Shown here: positions 48,611 to 60,700 of the stretch, piece by piece | Layout of the letters: every line of letters begins with the position of its first letter | How positions within the stretch are numbered: the stretch's first letter is position 1 | Assembly (NCBI GenBank): GCA_013365325.1 | Contig: JABVXV010000293.1 | Location: forward strand, 1-64,000 | Reading direction: 5' to 3' | Length of the DNA stretch: 64,000 nucleotides | Source of the DNA: Dipetalonema caudispina | Lineage: Eukaryota; Nematoda; Chromadorea; Rhabditida; Onchocercidae | Position numbers and translations under genes: made by a program | The notes under the pieces: generated by a model | Told to the model about the DNA's origin: nothing | The model's input: the letters and a program-made list of their open reading frames with translations, nothing else | Databases searched by the model: none

Positions 48611-50513
48611 TAACTGTAAGTCAGAAAATGGTAAAGAATAAAAATTAAAAATCCCATCCGAATATTTTCATTGATAGTAAAAATAATCAAATATTTTGAG
48701 CCAGAAATTGATAAGAACAGATAACACACCATTCCAACTTAAAGTTGACAGCAACAAACAACTTAAAATGCTCGAATCAACCCAGAAGCAATTTTAACAA
48801 TAAACCATGTGAAAAGAAAAGGGACATTACTTGTAATGCCCAATTGTTATAAAAGCAGAATAACCTGTAACAACTAAATACGACCTATGAAGCTTTAGCT
48901 AAAGAAAACAATGAAGTCGTAACTAATCTTGCCATTCTTTATAATTGCATCATCTCAGGTCTTACAGAATTAAAAAAAAGTAGAAAATTGATATACTCTA
49001 TCATATTCTGTATTTCTATAGTGCAACATGGTTTGGTGAGTTATAAGTGCAACAGAACTAATCAAGTAGCTAGTGATATTCCCCTCTTTTGATATAGACC
49101 GCTAATGGTTAGTTTTACTCGAGTAATCATTAGAATTTCTATTCACTGATCCTATTTTTTTATCTTGAGAGTGCATATGTATATAGAGTTATCTAAAATG
49201 ACATTTTGAAAAAATCTCAAACCTGAAAACAATTCATTTTCAAAAACTGAAATATTATTTTAAAACCGATTTATTGATATACAAGACTTAATGCAGTACA
49301 GAAAAAAGAAGCCCTAACTTCCACATCGAAGAATTAGTCTGCAAAGGCATTTCATTTAGTTAAGATGTCTATACACAAATACACACAGACATAGAGAGAG
49401 AGAGAGAAATGAACAAATAAATAAATGAACTTCAAATGATTTACTGTGAATCTTTTAAAAGATTTCAGAGCCTTCTTTGAGAATGAAGAAATAAATAAAT
49501 TACAGAAAACAAGACTTACAACTGGTTTTAAAAGACAAGCTTGGTACTCCACTATTCATAATTAAATAATGAGAAAAAACTTGGATAAGCACTTCGGAAC
49601 ACCGAGAAGTAACAATTAATAGCTAAGAAAACGCTCATGTTTGTTTTCCGGTTCTTCAGATGAGAAAGTTTTGTATACTGAGCTGAGAATAATCGTAAGT
49701 ACAACAAAGCGGTAGGAGAAAATTTGGTAGCGCGTTTCAAATTCTTTGCAAAATCACAAAGAAAAAATTCGAGAAAAGAAACCCACAACAACTGAAAAGA
49801 TTTTCTCAAATAGAAAATTGCAGTTTGAAAAGAAAGACAAAAAAGTAAGAAAGATCTCGTATCCACTTTTGATTACTGAGAGATTTAATAATGTACCACA
49901 TCACGACTCTGACTAATGAACTATGAAAGATGGAAAGAAAGATGCTTAATAATGCTTTGTGAATTAAAATATATACAAATACACATACAAGCAGCAAATA
50001 TTTGCAATAAATAAAAACAAAAGTGTAAAATCACAGTGAGATTCTCTAAAGGAGATGCAGATGATGAAGCAGGAAAGATATGGAAAGTTACTAATGCAGT
50101 AACAAGTAAATTAAAAGCTTAACCAAGTGAATCAGTATTGCATCAAAATCATCTTATGAATCTTTTGCAATGAGTCACATCGTGAATTTCTTCCAAGAAT
50201 CATAAACTTTAAAAGAAACTGTTAGAATTCAGAATCTCCTGATATTTAATTATTTTCGTGAAGGATGTTTGAGACAGCCTCCTTCTCAAACAAATGAAAA
50301 TTTCAAAGAAATCTACATTTCTTTAAGAATCCTACGAAAATTTCCGAAGTTAGAACTGATAATCGTTCTCAATTATTCTCTCATTTCGGCTTAAAATAGA
50401 TGCGTTACTGAATGTAAGTATAAAAAAATCTCATACAACGTTATAGAATTAACAAATACAAATTTGCTTCAAGGAGCATAATGAACCTTCAGCTGGGTTC
50501 ATTTTGTCATCAA
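48611..50513. other. Intergenic region without recognisable genes
   Basis: This is the 5' flank of the SH2 gene and the 3' flank of the OATP gene. It is AT-rich and contains a short (AG)n run near 49394-49408. No exon candidates were found. Confidence 0.5.
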
Positions 50514-50748
50514 CTATTTCCGGTGATATTTGTTCGTATCACTAACAACCACTTCTGCCTCTTCATTAACTTGACCCAATTTTGAATTCTCAATGACTGC
50601 TTCTGTTGGCAGTGGGTCATCACGCATTTGTGACGAAAAAAATAGCAACGTGCAAATTAGGAGTACCATGGCGATTGTCTGAAATATATTTCCTTTAAAT
50701 TTCAACTTCAGGCATGTTTCCATTCCACTTAAATAGCTTCATAGTCAT

Positions 50749-50789
<41 letters not shown>

Positions 50790-53700
50790 GCGAAAATAAT
50801 ACTCAAGGTAATATCCACTACAAATTCAAAACACTGATAATCCAAAACTTCTGATAATCGATTTATTTGTGTTATGGTAACGCTGTTCAAGTTCAAAGCA
50901 AAACTGTTCCGTAAAGGAAACTTGCCTGACCAATCACACTGAAAGCAAGGAAAAGATCGGCCAAAAGCTTATTCTGATACAGCATACAGCTTCCTTGCTG
51001 AAAATTATGCAAGTGAGAAACCAAAACTTCGCGAAATTTTAAGGAAAAAAAACTAAAATTCGAGTAGCATACTTTGCCAGAGCATACATCCAAATTGTAA
51101 CGAATGCATGACACATCAAACATCCATCCGAAAAGAACTGGTGCAGGAATGGTACCAATAACTCTTACCAGAATCCACTGAATTCCAAGCGCGAATGAAC
51201 GTTCGGCATAGTCAACTGTTCTAAAGAAGAATTAGTTTACTGTTAATTTTTACAAATTATAGCGTAACTAATATGAAGTTGGCGCAGAAAAATCGCTGTT
51301 TGAACCACTCGATACGTTTGTCCACCAACTACTTGTTTCAAAGAAATTAGAAAACTGAAATAAGATTCGGAATATCTTAAAAATATCAAGACTAACAATA
51401 CCTTAGTACTACCGAAATTAATGGAACCCCGACAGCAAATGCGAAGAAACAGAACGGAGCGAACAGAGCAAGAAATCCAAATAGCCCTCTACACTTCGAT
51501 TCACACAATCCATTCTTCACGGTCCTATATCCAAACCTAGTGTTTTCAGGCACACATGAACAGTTATAATACATCTGAAATGAAAATCATATCTTATAAG
51601 TAACGCTCCAAGACCTTGTCTTTTCGAAGCAACAATTGCTATTTTACTTTATGAAATTGATTTAGCTCTTCGTTTTTATGATGAACTAAACCTTATATTT
51701 ATCTGTTTTAGAATCCTACTATATTTCCAATTAAAATACAAATGAAATTCGAGAAAATAACCTTTCTGAGCGGTTCATAATTTTGTTGGCAACCAGCGAA
51801 ACATGGCGAGTAGAAAGAGATTTGCTTGTCATTGTAAAACTCAGCACAAACTGGATGATATTCACTTGAAACACAGTCACAATGACGGTTGCAGATGGAT
51901 TTTAAAGAAGGTAATATTTCCGTAGCATTGTTATTCTGATTTGAATTTGAGTTGCTGCAAAATCAATTAAATGAGTAAGAAATAAAAAAGAGAGTGATCT
52001 GAGGTTGAAAGTTCGAAATTCGCAACGATACGGAATTTAAAATGGATTTCCTCCTTCAATTTTTAAAGTACATAAATTTAAACGTAGAATTTTTCATTCT
52101 TTCTAAAAATTAAATAACTTGAATACAATATCAAAATTGATGTGAAAAATTCAGGACATCGATGGATTCTAATTTGATGAAAAAATTTTGAAGAACTCAC
52201 GTGTCCACTTCATAATGCTCTTCAATTCCGGCAAGCGGATCATGATCACAGTATACGAGATACATCGGTGACAAGATAAGCGTGCACATTAACAGCGCTA
52301 TGCAAAATTTCAAAGTTTTAACACAGCTTAAGCGGAACCGTTGAACAACGAAACCACTGAACATTGTACCTATTCCGGCCATTGGAACCATTATGCAACC
52401 TTAAAATAATTTTAATTTTGCAATCTTAAAATAGTTCTAGTGTTGAACTAAAACTATTTTAGATTTGAACTGAATGAATAAGTTGCAACTTCGAATCTTT
52501 TGAATATAAATGAAAACTATACCAATTAACATATTTGCTTTGCTCGGTGCAACACTGAATTGTCGTTCAAGATATTTTGACATGAATGTCGACGCTCCCG
52601 TTATAATGAACCCTTAAAATTTTGCATAGATAAATCGAAAAATCATTCAAGCATTACATAAAATTGAGGTTACATCTCTTGCTCTTTGTATTCTTTATCA
52701 TAAACTGGAAAATTCCGAAAATTTCATACTACTAATAAACCCTGAAGGAATAAATATCTCTAACGGAACAACTCAAACAATATCAAGACAACAATACAAT
52801 ATTGGTATTGTTGTCTTGATATTGTTCGAGTTATTCCGAACAATACCAATACAATATTTAAAAATTTCAAAACCGTAAAGGAATGAATAGATATGAAAAG
52901 GGAAAAAATGGAAATTCTCAATCCACGCCTGATTCCCACTTATAAATAACATTGAAAACATGCAATAAATGTCAATGATGGATCGCGTCGTATTGTTCGT
53001 TGTCATGACTCTAATCTGGTTGACAAGATATACCCTCACAGATAAGTACTTTTGAAACAATTTTTCTTCTTAAGGAAAGATAATTTGATGTAAATGTTTT
53101 TGATAACTGTTAGGTTTACTGTCCACAAAAATTTCAGATCCTTGCATTTCAGGGAAAAATTTTGGTAATGGAAGGACAGAATGGCAAAGAATAATCAGCA
53201 ACAAAACCGAAGAATCAATTTATCAAGATGGTAAACCGGAACCAATGAACAAAATGCGACGCCTTCAATGGAGTACTCATCCTCTTATCTTTGAAAAGGA
53301 GGGAAAACGAAACAAGAAGCAGAAAACCTTATTTAAACATGACGACGAAAATGATAGGCAATATGGATTACGCAGCATGTACAATTATGGAGGGCAAGGA
53401 ATATTTGGACAAATAACGATAACTGAATAATCAAGTAATTTAATTTCATATTCAATTTTAAACATACCATCAACAGCCATAGCAAAAGTAATGAGCATAT
53501 AGCTACCATTTGATATTATTCTATAGATAGCTATTGGTATATGTCGTACGTCAAGCCATATGTGATACCAGATTGGACCGCGATTATTCTGTAGTGCTGG
53601 CATTGATTCTCCAATTGTTATGGTTTGAACAGTTGTCGTACCTTTTAAAGATTGATCATCTGTACTAAATTTATAATAAAAACCAAGAAATTTAATTGAG

Positions 53701-56700
53701 AGTTCAGGAACTCCACAATACTATCAGAACCGATAAATAATGAATTCATGAAATTCCCTAGCGTTTTGAGAGCTATAAAGTTTAAAAAACACAGGGAACT
53801 TTTGACAACTAACTAAATTAGCTTCAATTTTATCTCACAGCTTTTCTCGAAGGAGTTTCCCATCAGAAAGATAAAAAAATTATTTTTTAATGCAGTAGAA
53901 CTTAAACAATGAGAAATAAGGCTTGGCTCAAATTATCTGGTAGTCAACGTTGTTAATGATTCTGAAATTATGTTCAGTTTGTCATTTTGAAATAACAGTC
54001 CTCAAACTCCATGAAAACTCCAACTTCCAACACCATGTTATACGATATTACGTATACCAGACAATTATCGTATACACAAGAAACTGCTTCACCTTCATTA
54101 TCCGCTGGTAAAAGTGGTCCACAAACTGCAGCTGTTTTGCTTGCAGACGGAATACCGCAACATTCTGGAGTGCGCTTTTTTGTACCAGCTATCGTCTCTT
54201 CGTGTAATCGTGTTCTAAAAACAGGGCCAAAATGTTGATAAGTTTACGTTGTATATCGGATGTTTTCATACGACTAATTTCTGAATTTTAAACCGTAATT
54301 TTTTATCAAAATCAAAAGTAGAAAAAGAAACTTAAACTTACCGATGCCATTTAAGAGATTCCGGGAGAACTTTCGGCAAAACCATTATCGGAAAAACGGC
54401 AATTAAAGCCAGAGTACTAGCTATCTGAAAGCCAATCCACCAAGCACCGACCCACTTTGGGTCAGTTTCATCGATATTTAAAATCCTTAAAAAATATTCT
54501 ATAGATAAAAATACAGGGAAATTATTAGATAAACATATATTAAATGCAAGGAAACTAACTTGATATGAAGCTCCGACTGCAAGAAATCAGTGTGATAGCG
54601 CAAAAATGAACTAGACATCAGAAACCCAAAAGCCGGACCAAATATTGCAAAGGCATAGAAAATACCTGAAGTGGCTTACTTACCAACACACTTCTATTCT
54701 AAAATTAGAGTAGAAGTTCACGGCAATTATTCACCATAACTATTCACAAAATATACCATTTTGATTTCGACTGGTACAACTTTTTTTTCAAGTGATATTT
54801 AGTTTACAACTCTATAAATCCCATTAAAAAACCTTTTCCTGTTTCGGAATGCACACTACAGTGCAGTAAAATATATTATCTCCCGATGAATGATAATCGA
54901 CGACATCTTTGATGTCTCTTGTGCCTTTCTCTAAATTCAAACTTTTAGTCCATAAATTTTTTATAATGTTCTAGAACATCAAAAGATTAAAACTACCAAG
55001 ATAAAGCGAAGAAAGAGCTGGGCCAACATTTTCATCGATATAACTGACACCAAGGGTGAACAATGGTGTTGCACCAATACCATGAAGAAAGTGACCAAGA
55101 CAAAACAGGAACACGTATCGAAAAGTACCGGGCTAAAAAACTGAAGCTATATGTAACCACTTCTTGGGCAACCTAAAAACCTAGGATGAAATCCTATCAA
55201 CCCAAAATTGGATTACCTGATTTTCGGGAGATGGACAATCTCGTAAAGCTTCAGCACTCGCTGCTGACATTAGTGAATAAAGTGAATTATTTAGCACAGC
55301 ATAATTTGCTCCGGTTCCTGAAAAATTATTTCCGAAAATTAATAACAGCTGGGAATATTTTGGTCTACTTTTTTTTTTTCTATATTTTGCCAACTTAATA
55401 AATAATAATAAATATATGACTTGAAATGTATTTATGCTTTACTGACCCCATTTCACTTCATTTTCAACATATAAACTTTAGCAGTAATTTACTTAATAGA
55501 AGATAGGTAAACGCCTAAACAGCAAGTTATGTACTGCATACATATAATAATTCAAAACCTTTATGCATGAAGGTACTTTTAGATGAAATCAGAATAGAAG
55601 GGACAGTCTTAAAGTAAACTAAAATTGCTTGATACCGAGCAGAATAAAAGGATATTTAAAAATTCTCTAAGCACTCAAAATTCATCAGAAATATTTTGAA
55701 GAAGGTTACAGACAATGATTTTTTTAAGGAAATCCAAACTATTTAATATCAAGCGGGAATTTGACTGTCTAATATAATAACGAAAAAGTGAAAGTTAACA
55801 ATACTAAGGAATTATTAAATATAAATGAGTATCAGTTTCCTATCATCTGCAAATTAATGGGTGATCGTTGAAGATATTTAGGAGGAATCATCCGCTAATA
55901 ATTTTCACTATTTACTTATTTATTAATTGCAGAAAATATTCAGATAATAAATGAGTATACATAAAAAGGAAAAAAAATATATTTGAAATATTTAGTTAAT
56001 TATATTCTTCCAAAAAAAAAAAAAAAAAAAACAATAAAATAAAATGATGCTAACCAAAAGCTGAATGTGAAAGATCACATTTACTGAATGTCGGTTCATG
56101 AACATTATAGGTGGAAGTGTATGAATCGGAGAAATTATGCGGCATTGTGAAAATAAAACTACCTAATGCCATCAGTAATAGCCCCACTGCAAGCACCATC
56201 GGTTTTGAGTGACGGCCACCAAAGTAAGAGACAGGTATACACAAAAGTACATAGCCAAAATCGTAAAACTATAAAAAAGAAGTTTTAAAATCTCACTACA
56301 ACGCGAATGAATTAAATTTATAGAATTAGATAGCAAGTTATTTCTATTAAAACTGTAATGAAAGAGAAAGATTAAGAACAACTACTTGATAAATCTCTAC
56401 CTGCATGATACGACCTATAGTTGATGAATTGAACTGAAATCTTCGTTCTATGGAAGTTATCGCTGAAGGAACCAAACCGTTTACAAGCAATCCTTGTACT
56501 GTACAAAACCAACACATCCACAACAACATCCAGTTCCTTTTACCAAACCGCTGCAACCATTTGGGCCTGAAATACTTGAAAGCATATACAAGATTGTTTT
56601 CATGAAACCTAAACGTACAATATATTTTGGTAGTATATTTCAGTGCCGGAAAAGGAATGGATAAATTGCTTGAATATGGTAGAATAAATTACTGTATTTT

Positions 56701-57749
56701 CCACAATTTCAAGCAGTCTACTAGGTATTGTGTTGGTCACTAAATCAATGTTATCTTAACCAGCTTAATCAAGCAGTTGCTTTAAAAGACTCCTATAGCA
56801 CTATATACGACAAATAGATCAGCTACAGATTACTACGTTCCGAAATAAAGGGCCAATCCATGCGTGACCCTTAATTTTATTTTTCTGAATCAAAAAATAA
56901 TTAAATCAAATAGCAGGGATAGAGATTTCAAAACATTACTTGATTTGCATAACGTAGGACTTAAAAGTACATGGCAGAAGGAAGAAACATAAATTTCAAC
57001 CTCCAATTCCGTAATCCAACCAAGGATTCTGTTGCCATGACATTGATCTCTTTCTCGATAGCCTGGATTTGTTGCTGCTTTTGCCAGACACATACTGTTG
57101 ACCAAGGTTTTTCTCGTTTTTGCATTGGCCATGGTGGGCCCGATGCAAAACCATTATTGTAATTCCTGAAGTCAAAAGTTGAATAGTTTCTACAATCTAA
57201 GTACATGATTTTATCCAAACTTTCAGGGTATTTCGTATCACGCTGCATAGCTCCGCTTGACAATGATATGCAAGAAATACTAGCAAAAGTTAGATTTTCA
57301 CCAGAAAACTGAACTCTTTGGCATAAACTAACCTATAATGTCCAGCGGGCCTTTTTTTGGACTCTCCTGAATTGGAAGGTTGAGATTTGTCATCGAAGGC
57401 ACTAAATGCTGGAGATTCTGAAGCTTTCGGATTGTTACCAGTAATAGCTGTAATAAAGAATTGATTTTGTACTTTAAACACATTCAAAATAAAACAATGT
57501 GCTTTTTGTGAAAAATATAATCATCAAAGGGAAGATGAATCATGCAATCAGCAGCAACAGCCACAATCATTGCAATAGATGAAAATGATAGAAAGAAGTA
57601 CCATCACGGGAGAAATATTCTCGGGAAGAAGATGGCTTCTCGAGATCTCCTGGAGCCGAGCGGGTTTCAGCATTCCTCACGTTATCGTCCATATATATGC
57701 ACTCAATGTGCAACATATTATCAATTGTGCCATCATTTATTTGTTGCAT
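50514..57749 (-). CDS. Organic anion transporter (SLCO/OATP family)
   Basis: Twelve-TM uptake carrier for amphipathic organic anions at the plasma membrane. Exons: 57749-57602, 57447-57333, 57165-57001, 56566-56401, 56268-56055, 55317-55217, 55132-54997, 54665-54560, 54486-54342, 54214-54093, 53641-53468, 52612-52523, 52399-52201, 51954-51762, 51574-51402, 51220-51073, 50997-50926, 50678-50514; about 876 aa. Family motifs: KPWS/PKWLQRFGKRNW then NGLVPSAITSIERRF; IPVSYFGGRHSKP (TM3); LGVSYIDENV; DPKWVGAWWIGF (OATP signature before TM6); TGASTFMSKYLERQF; a cysteine-rich Kazal-like loop at about 645-720 (ICNRHCDCVSSEYHPVC); AERSFALGIQWILVRVIGTI near the end. Exon 9 is one base out of phase as sequenced (T5 at 54480-54484). 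One intron uses a GC donor (50925-50924). The first exon starts three bases after a CCGCAG acceptor. The N-terminal 85 residues are poorly conserved and rest on phase. Confidence 0.92.
50752..50784. repeat. (AT)n microsatellite
   Basis: About 16 AT dinucleotides in a row, in the last intron of the OATP gene between its 17th and 18th exons. Confidence 0.95.
52764..52838. repeat. Foldback element, 34-bp arms
   Basis: Arms 52764-52797 and 52805-52838 are reverse complements at 32 of 34 positions around a 7-nt loop (AATATTG). The inner 22 bp are perfect. It lies in an intron of the OATP gene (between exons 11 and 12). The arm-tip sequence AACAATACCAATACAATATT recurs just to the right. It could be a short MITE or an RNA hairpin. 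Confidence 0.88.
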
Positions 57750-60700
57750 CTACTGCGGCATACGATGCAGCCAAATGTCACCGAGATCAATTCACACGCT
57801 GGCTCCGTTGCACTGTGGCCTAATAAATTTGGAATAGAAAGAGATCCATTAAAAAAAAAAGTCTATCCCATGAAATAAGTACAAATACATATCGACTTAT
57901 TTATAATTCAGATGAAAAACATGGCACCAATAAAAATAAAGCTACATTTAATCAACACACAAACAATTCAGCTGCATAAAAGCAAGGATGTGAGAGTGTG
58001 TGTATGTGTGTGCATCATACGTGTGCACCACTTCTCTGTGATGTAATAATGATCTAAAGAAAGAGAAGAAGAGAAGGAATATGTTGATGGAAGTGAGATG
58101 AAAAAGTGAAAAGATGGAACAGAGTTCATATCGATGATCATCTTCAGAAGGTCGATGAAACAAATGAACAACTTGTTGCGTCCGTTGGTGCATTTTTCGG
58201 GACAACACAGAACATGTAAATACATATAGGAACGTTTTGAATGAGAAAGGATCATACGATTGGTCTTATTCATGTGGTATCTCTTTACTATTCAGAACTG
58301 TCATCTCCCTGCTTATCCGGAAATGCCACCTTTCTAGTTATCCGGAAATTTCGCCGCCTTTCCCTATCCATATATAAACAACATTGCGTAATGAATGAAG
58401 TTTTGCTTAATATTTTCTTCTATGAAACTTACGAAAATTTTTAGACCGTAAAAGAGCTAGAAAGTATTGTAATCTTAACCGGGTGGCCGAGCTTGCAACC
58501 ACTCCTAATCGGTCAGTCGGAATCTTCCGGCAAGGCATAATAGTCGACTAAAAATCAAAAATCGATTCAGTGGAACGTTGGAGCTAAATTTCTTTCTCTT
58601 CTCTTCTTTTTATTTCAGAATTTCCGGGATTGTTGATAAGTTTCCGAGAAGTGTTTTTGGGAGAGTGCATATTCGACTTTATATATAGTAATATACAGTT
58701 CTTTCCTCCAAAATAGAGATTCCCTGTATAATATATCTGGACCCGATAATTGAAGATAGTCTGTTCTTCGAATTGTAATCTGATTCCCCCCGAAATTGTA
58801 CGCTTCAATTCAGTTGGTCTAAAAGTATCCGGTATAATGGATCATTTCCCTGTTATCACATCTGAGAAAAACTAAAATTCTAAATCAAAAACCTATAACA
58901 TGTTAAATGCATTGCTATTACCAATTTACTAAGTGGAAAAGTTATATCTCCTGAAATCCTAATGCTTAAAATCTTCCGCATATTTAATAGTTTTATTTAT
59001 TAATATTATTAGAAATCGGATCATATAATTTAGAAATTACTAAAAGATTTTAAATTTGCGGAAATTCCTTCAATTTTGTTTTTTAAAATTTAGAGTGATA
59101 TGGAAATTGTATAACGTATTAGAATTTGTGACTGTCAGTGCAATGCTGCGTGATTGAGGAAAATGTTGTACTTTCTAATTCCTCAACAATTAGATTGAAC
59201 CAGTTAACCGACTATGACTGTTTGTTACTTAGTCAGTTGTTTTACTTTGATGTTATTTCAAGAAATAGATTTGTATTGAAAAGAAAGGATCGAAAGCTTC
59301 CGAAATGCTTAAAACATATTTTTTTCGCAGCACGATCATTTGTATCATCTGACATTCAATGATGGGTTATTGATTTATGTACACTTTTCAAAACAATGAC
59401 AGACAGAAGGCGCTTCGCACGAAATTCACTTATTGAAAAATAGCTAAAAAATACAAAAATGAATTTTCAAACAAGTTCGAATATCCTGAAGTATAATTCA
59501 TTTTCTTTTATTTTCATTTTATATTACAATGCAAATTTAAATTCTTCCGAAAAAGTTTGCTTCATTCAAGTTTTCTACTAGATTTTGGACATGAGAAGGA
59601 AGTGATAGGTGAAGAGTCATGAAATTATCAGTAAGAATGAAGAGAGAAAGTCGTTGATGACTTGAACGTTATCATAACAGTTTGCGCTAAGTAATTTATA
59701 TACAACTATTCAATTGAAGTAATACTAATTCTATTTCTGCATCAGTAAGTCGACGAAAGAAACGACACGGGAAATGCTGAAAAATGAAAATGAATCAAAG
59801 TGAGGAAGAAAATGCTGTTGCATGACTACATTTTGTTTCGCTTATATTGAAAAAATTACAATTGAAAAAGAAATTAATAATGATTTTAGTGGTAATATTA
59901 TTTTCGTTTAGCTGACATAATGGATAACTCGATGACAACAATCATCATTGTTTGGACACAAGGATCGCAAAAGTTTTTAGAAAGTTGAAAAGATATTTTG
60001 CTGATAAAAAAGAGAGATAAAAAGATATTAGCTAAGTTAGAGTTCAAAAAATCTGAAGAGTAGGTTGTAACTGTAAATAGTGTCTAAATGAAAAGGTAAA
60101 TTGAGGTCAAAAGATTTTTAAATGAATAGAAACACATATTCTCACTAATAAATATCTATCTTAATGATAATTTGTACAGTGTTTCAGAAAATGCTCTCAC
60201 AGAGCGGTGATTGCTACACCTACAATTTCTTGATTCATCGATTGAATGATTACGTCGTAGTGCTTGTTACTTCTGAACTGGTTTATGGTGGATCAAACTT
60301 TGGTGCACATTTGACACTTTCCTGATCCATTTACCGTTTCAAATTTATTCCTAACTGCCAGCAGTGGACTGAAAGGTATTATTAGAATAGGAACTGGTTG
60401 GTCGAGATCTACAATGTTCTCTAACAAAGACGAAAACATATTTCTAAAGGAGGTTGTGCAAAATCAAATGAATTCTGTACACAGTGCAAAAAGCTATTTT
60501 ACACATCCATTGCTGTAATTTTTAGCGGAAATCCTTCAGATTTCAAGTTTTCATAGGGGTAAGATAATTTCAGAGCAGATGAATAAATGTAATTTAATCA
60601 GAAATTTAGAAGCTGAGAGGACATAACAAATGATGACACATTACCTATGATATCTAATTTCTTAAGATTGAAGAGTCTACCACACATTTCTACTTCATCG

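Noticed and set aside
57542..57878. Plus-strand frames of 93-99 codons
   Set aside because: They lie opposite the first exon of the OATP gene, which has an in-phase donor and a trans-splice-like acceptor.
58462..58580. GGTGGCCGAG motif suggesting a Ser/Leu-type tRNA or tRNA-derived SINE
   Set aside because: No B-box, acceptor stem pairing or cloverleaf could be made from the following 90 bases.
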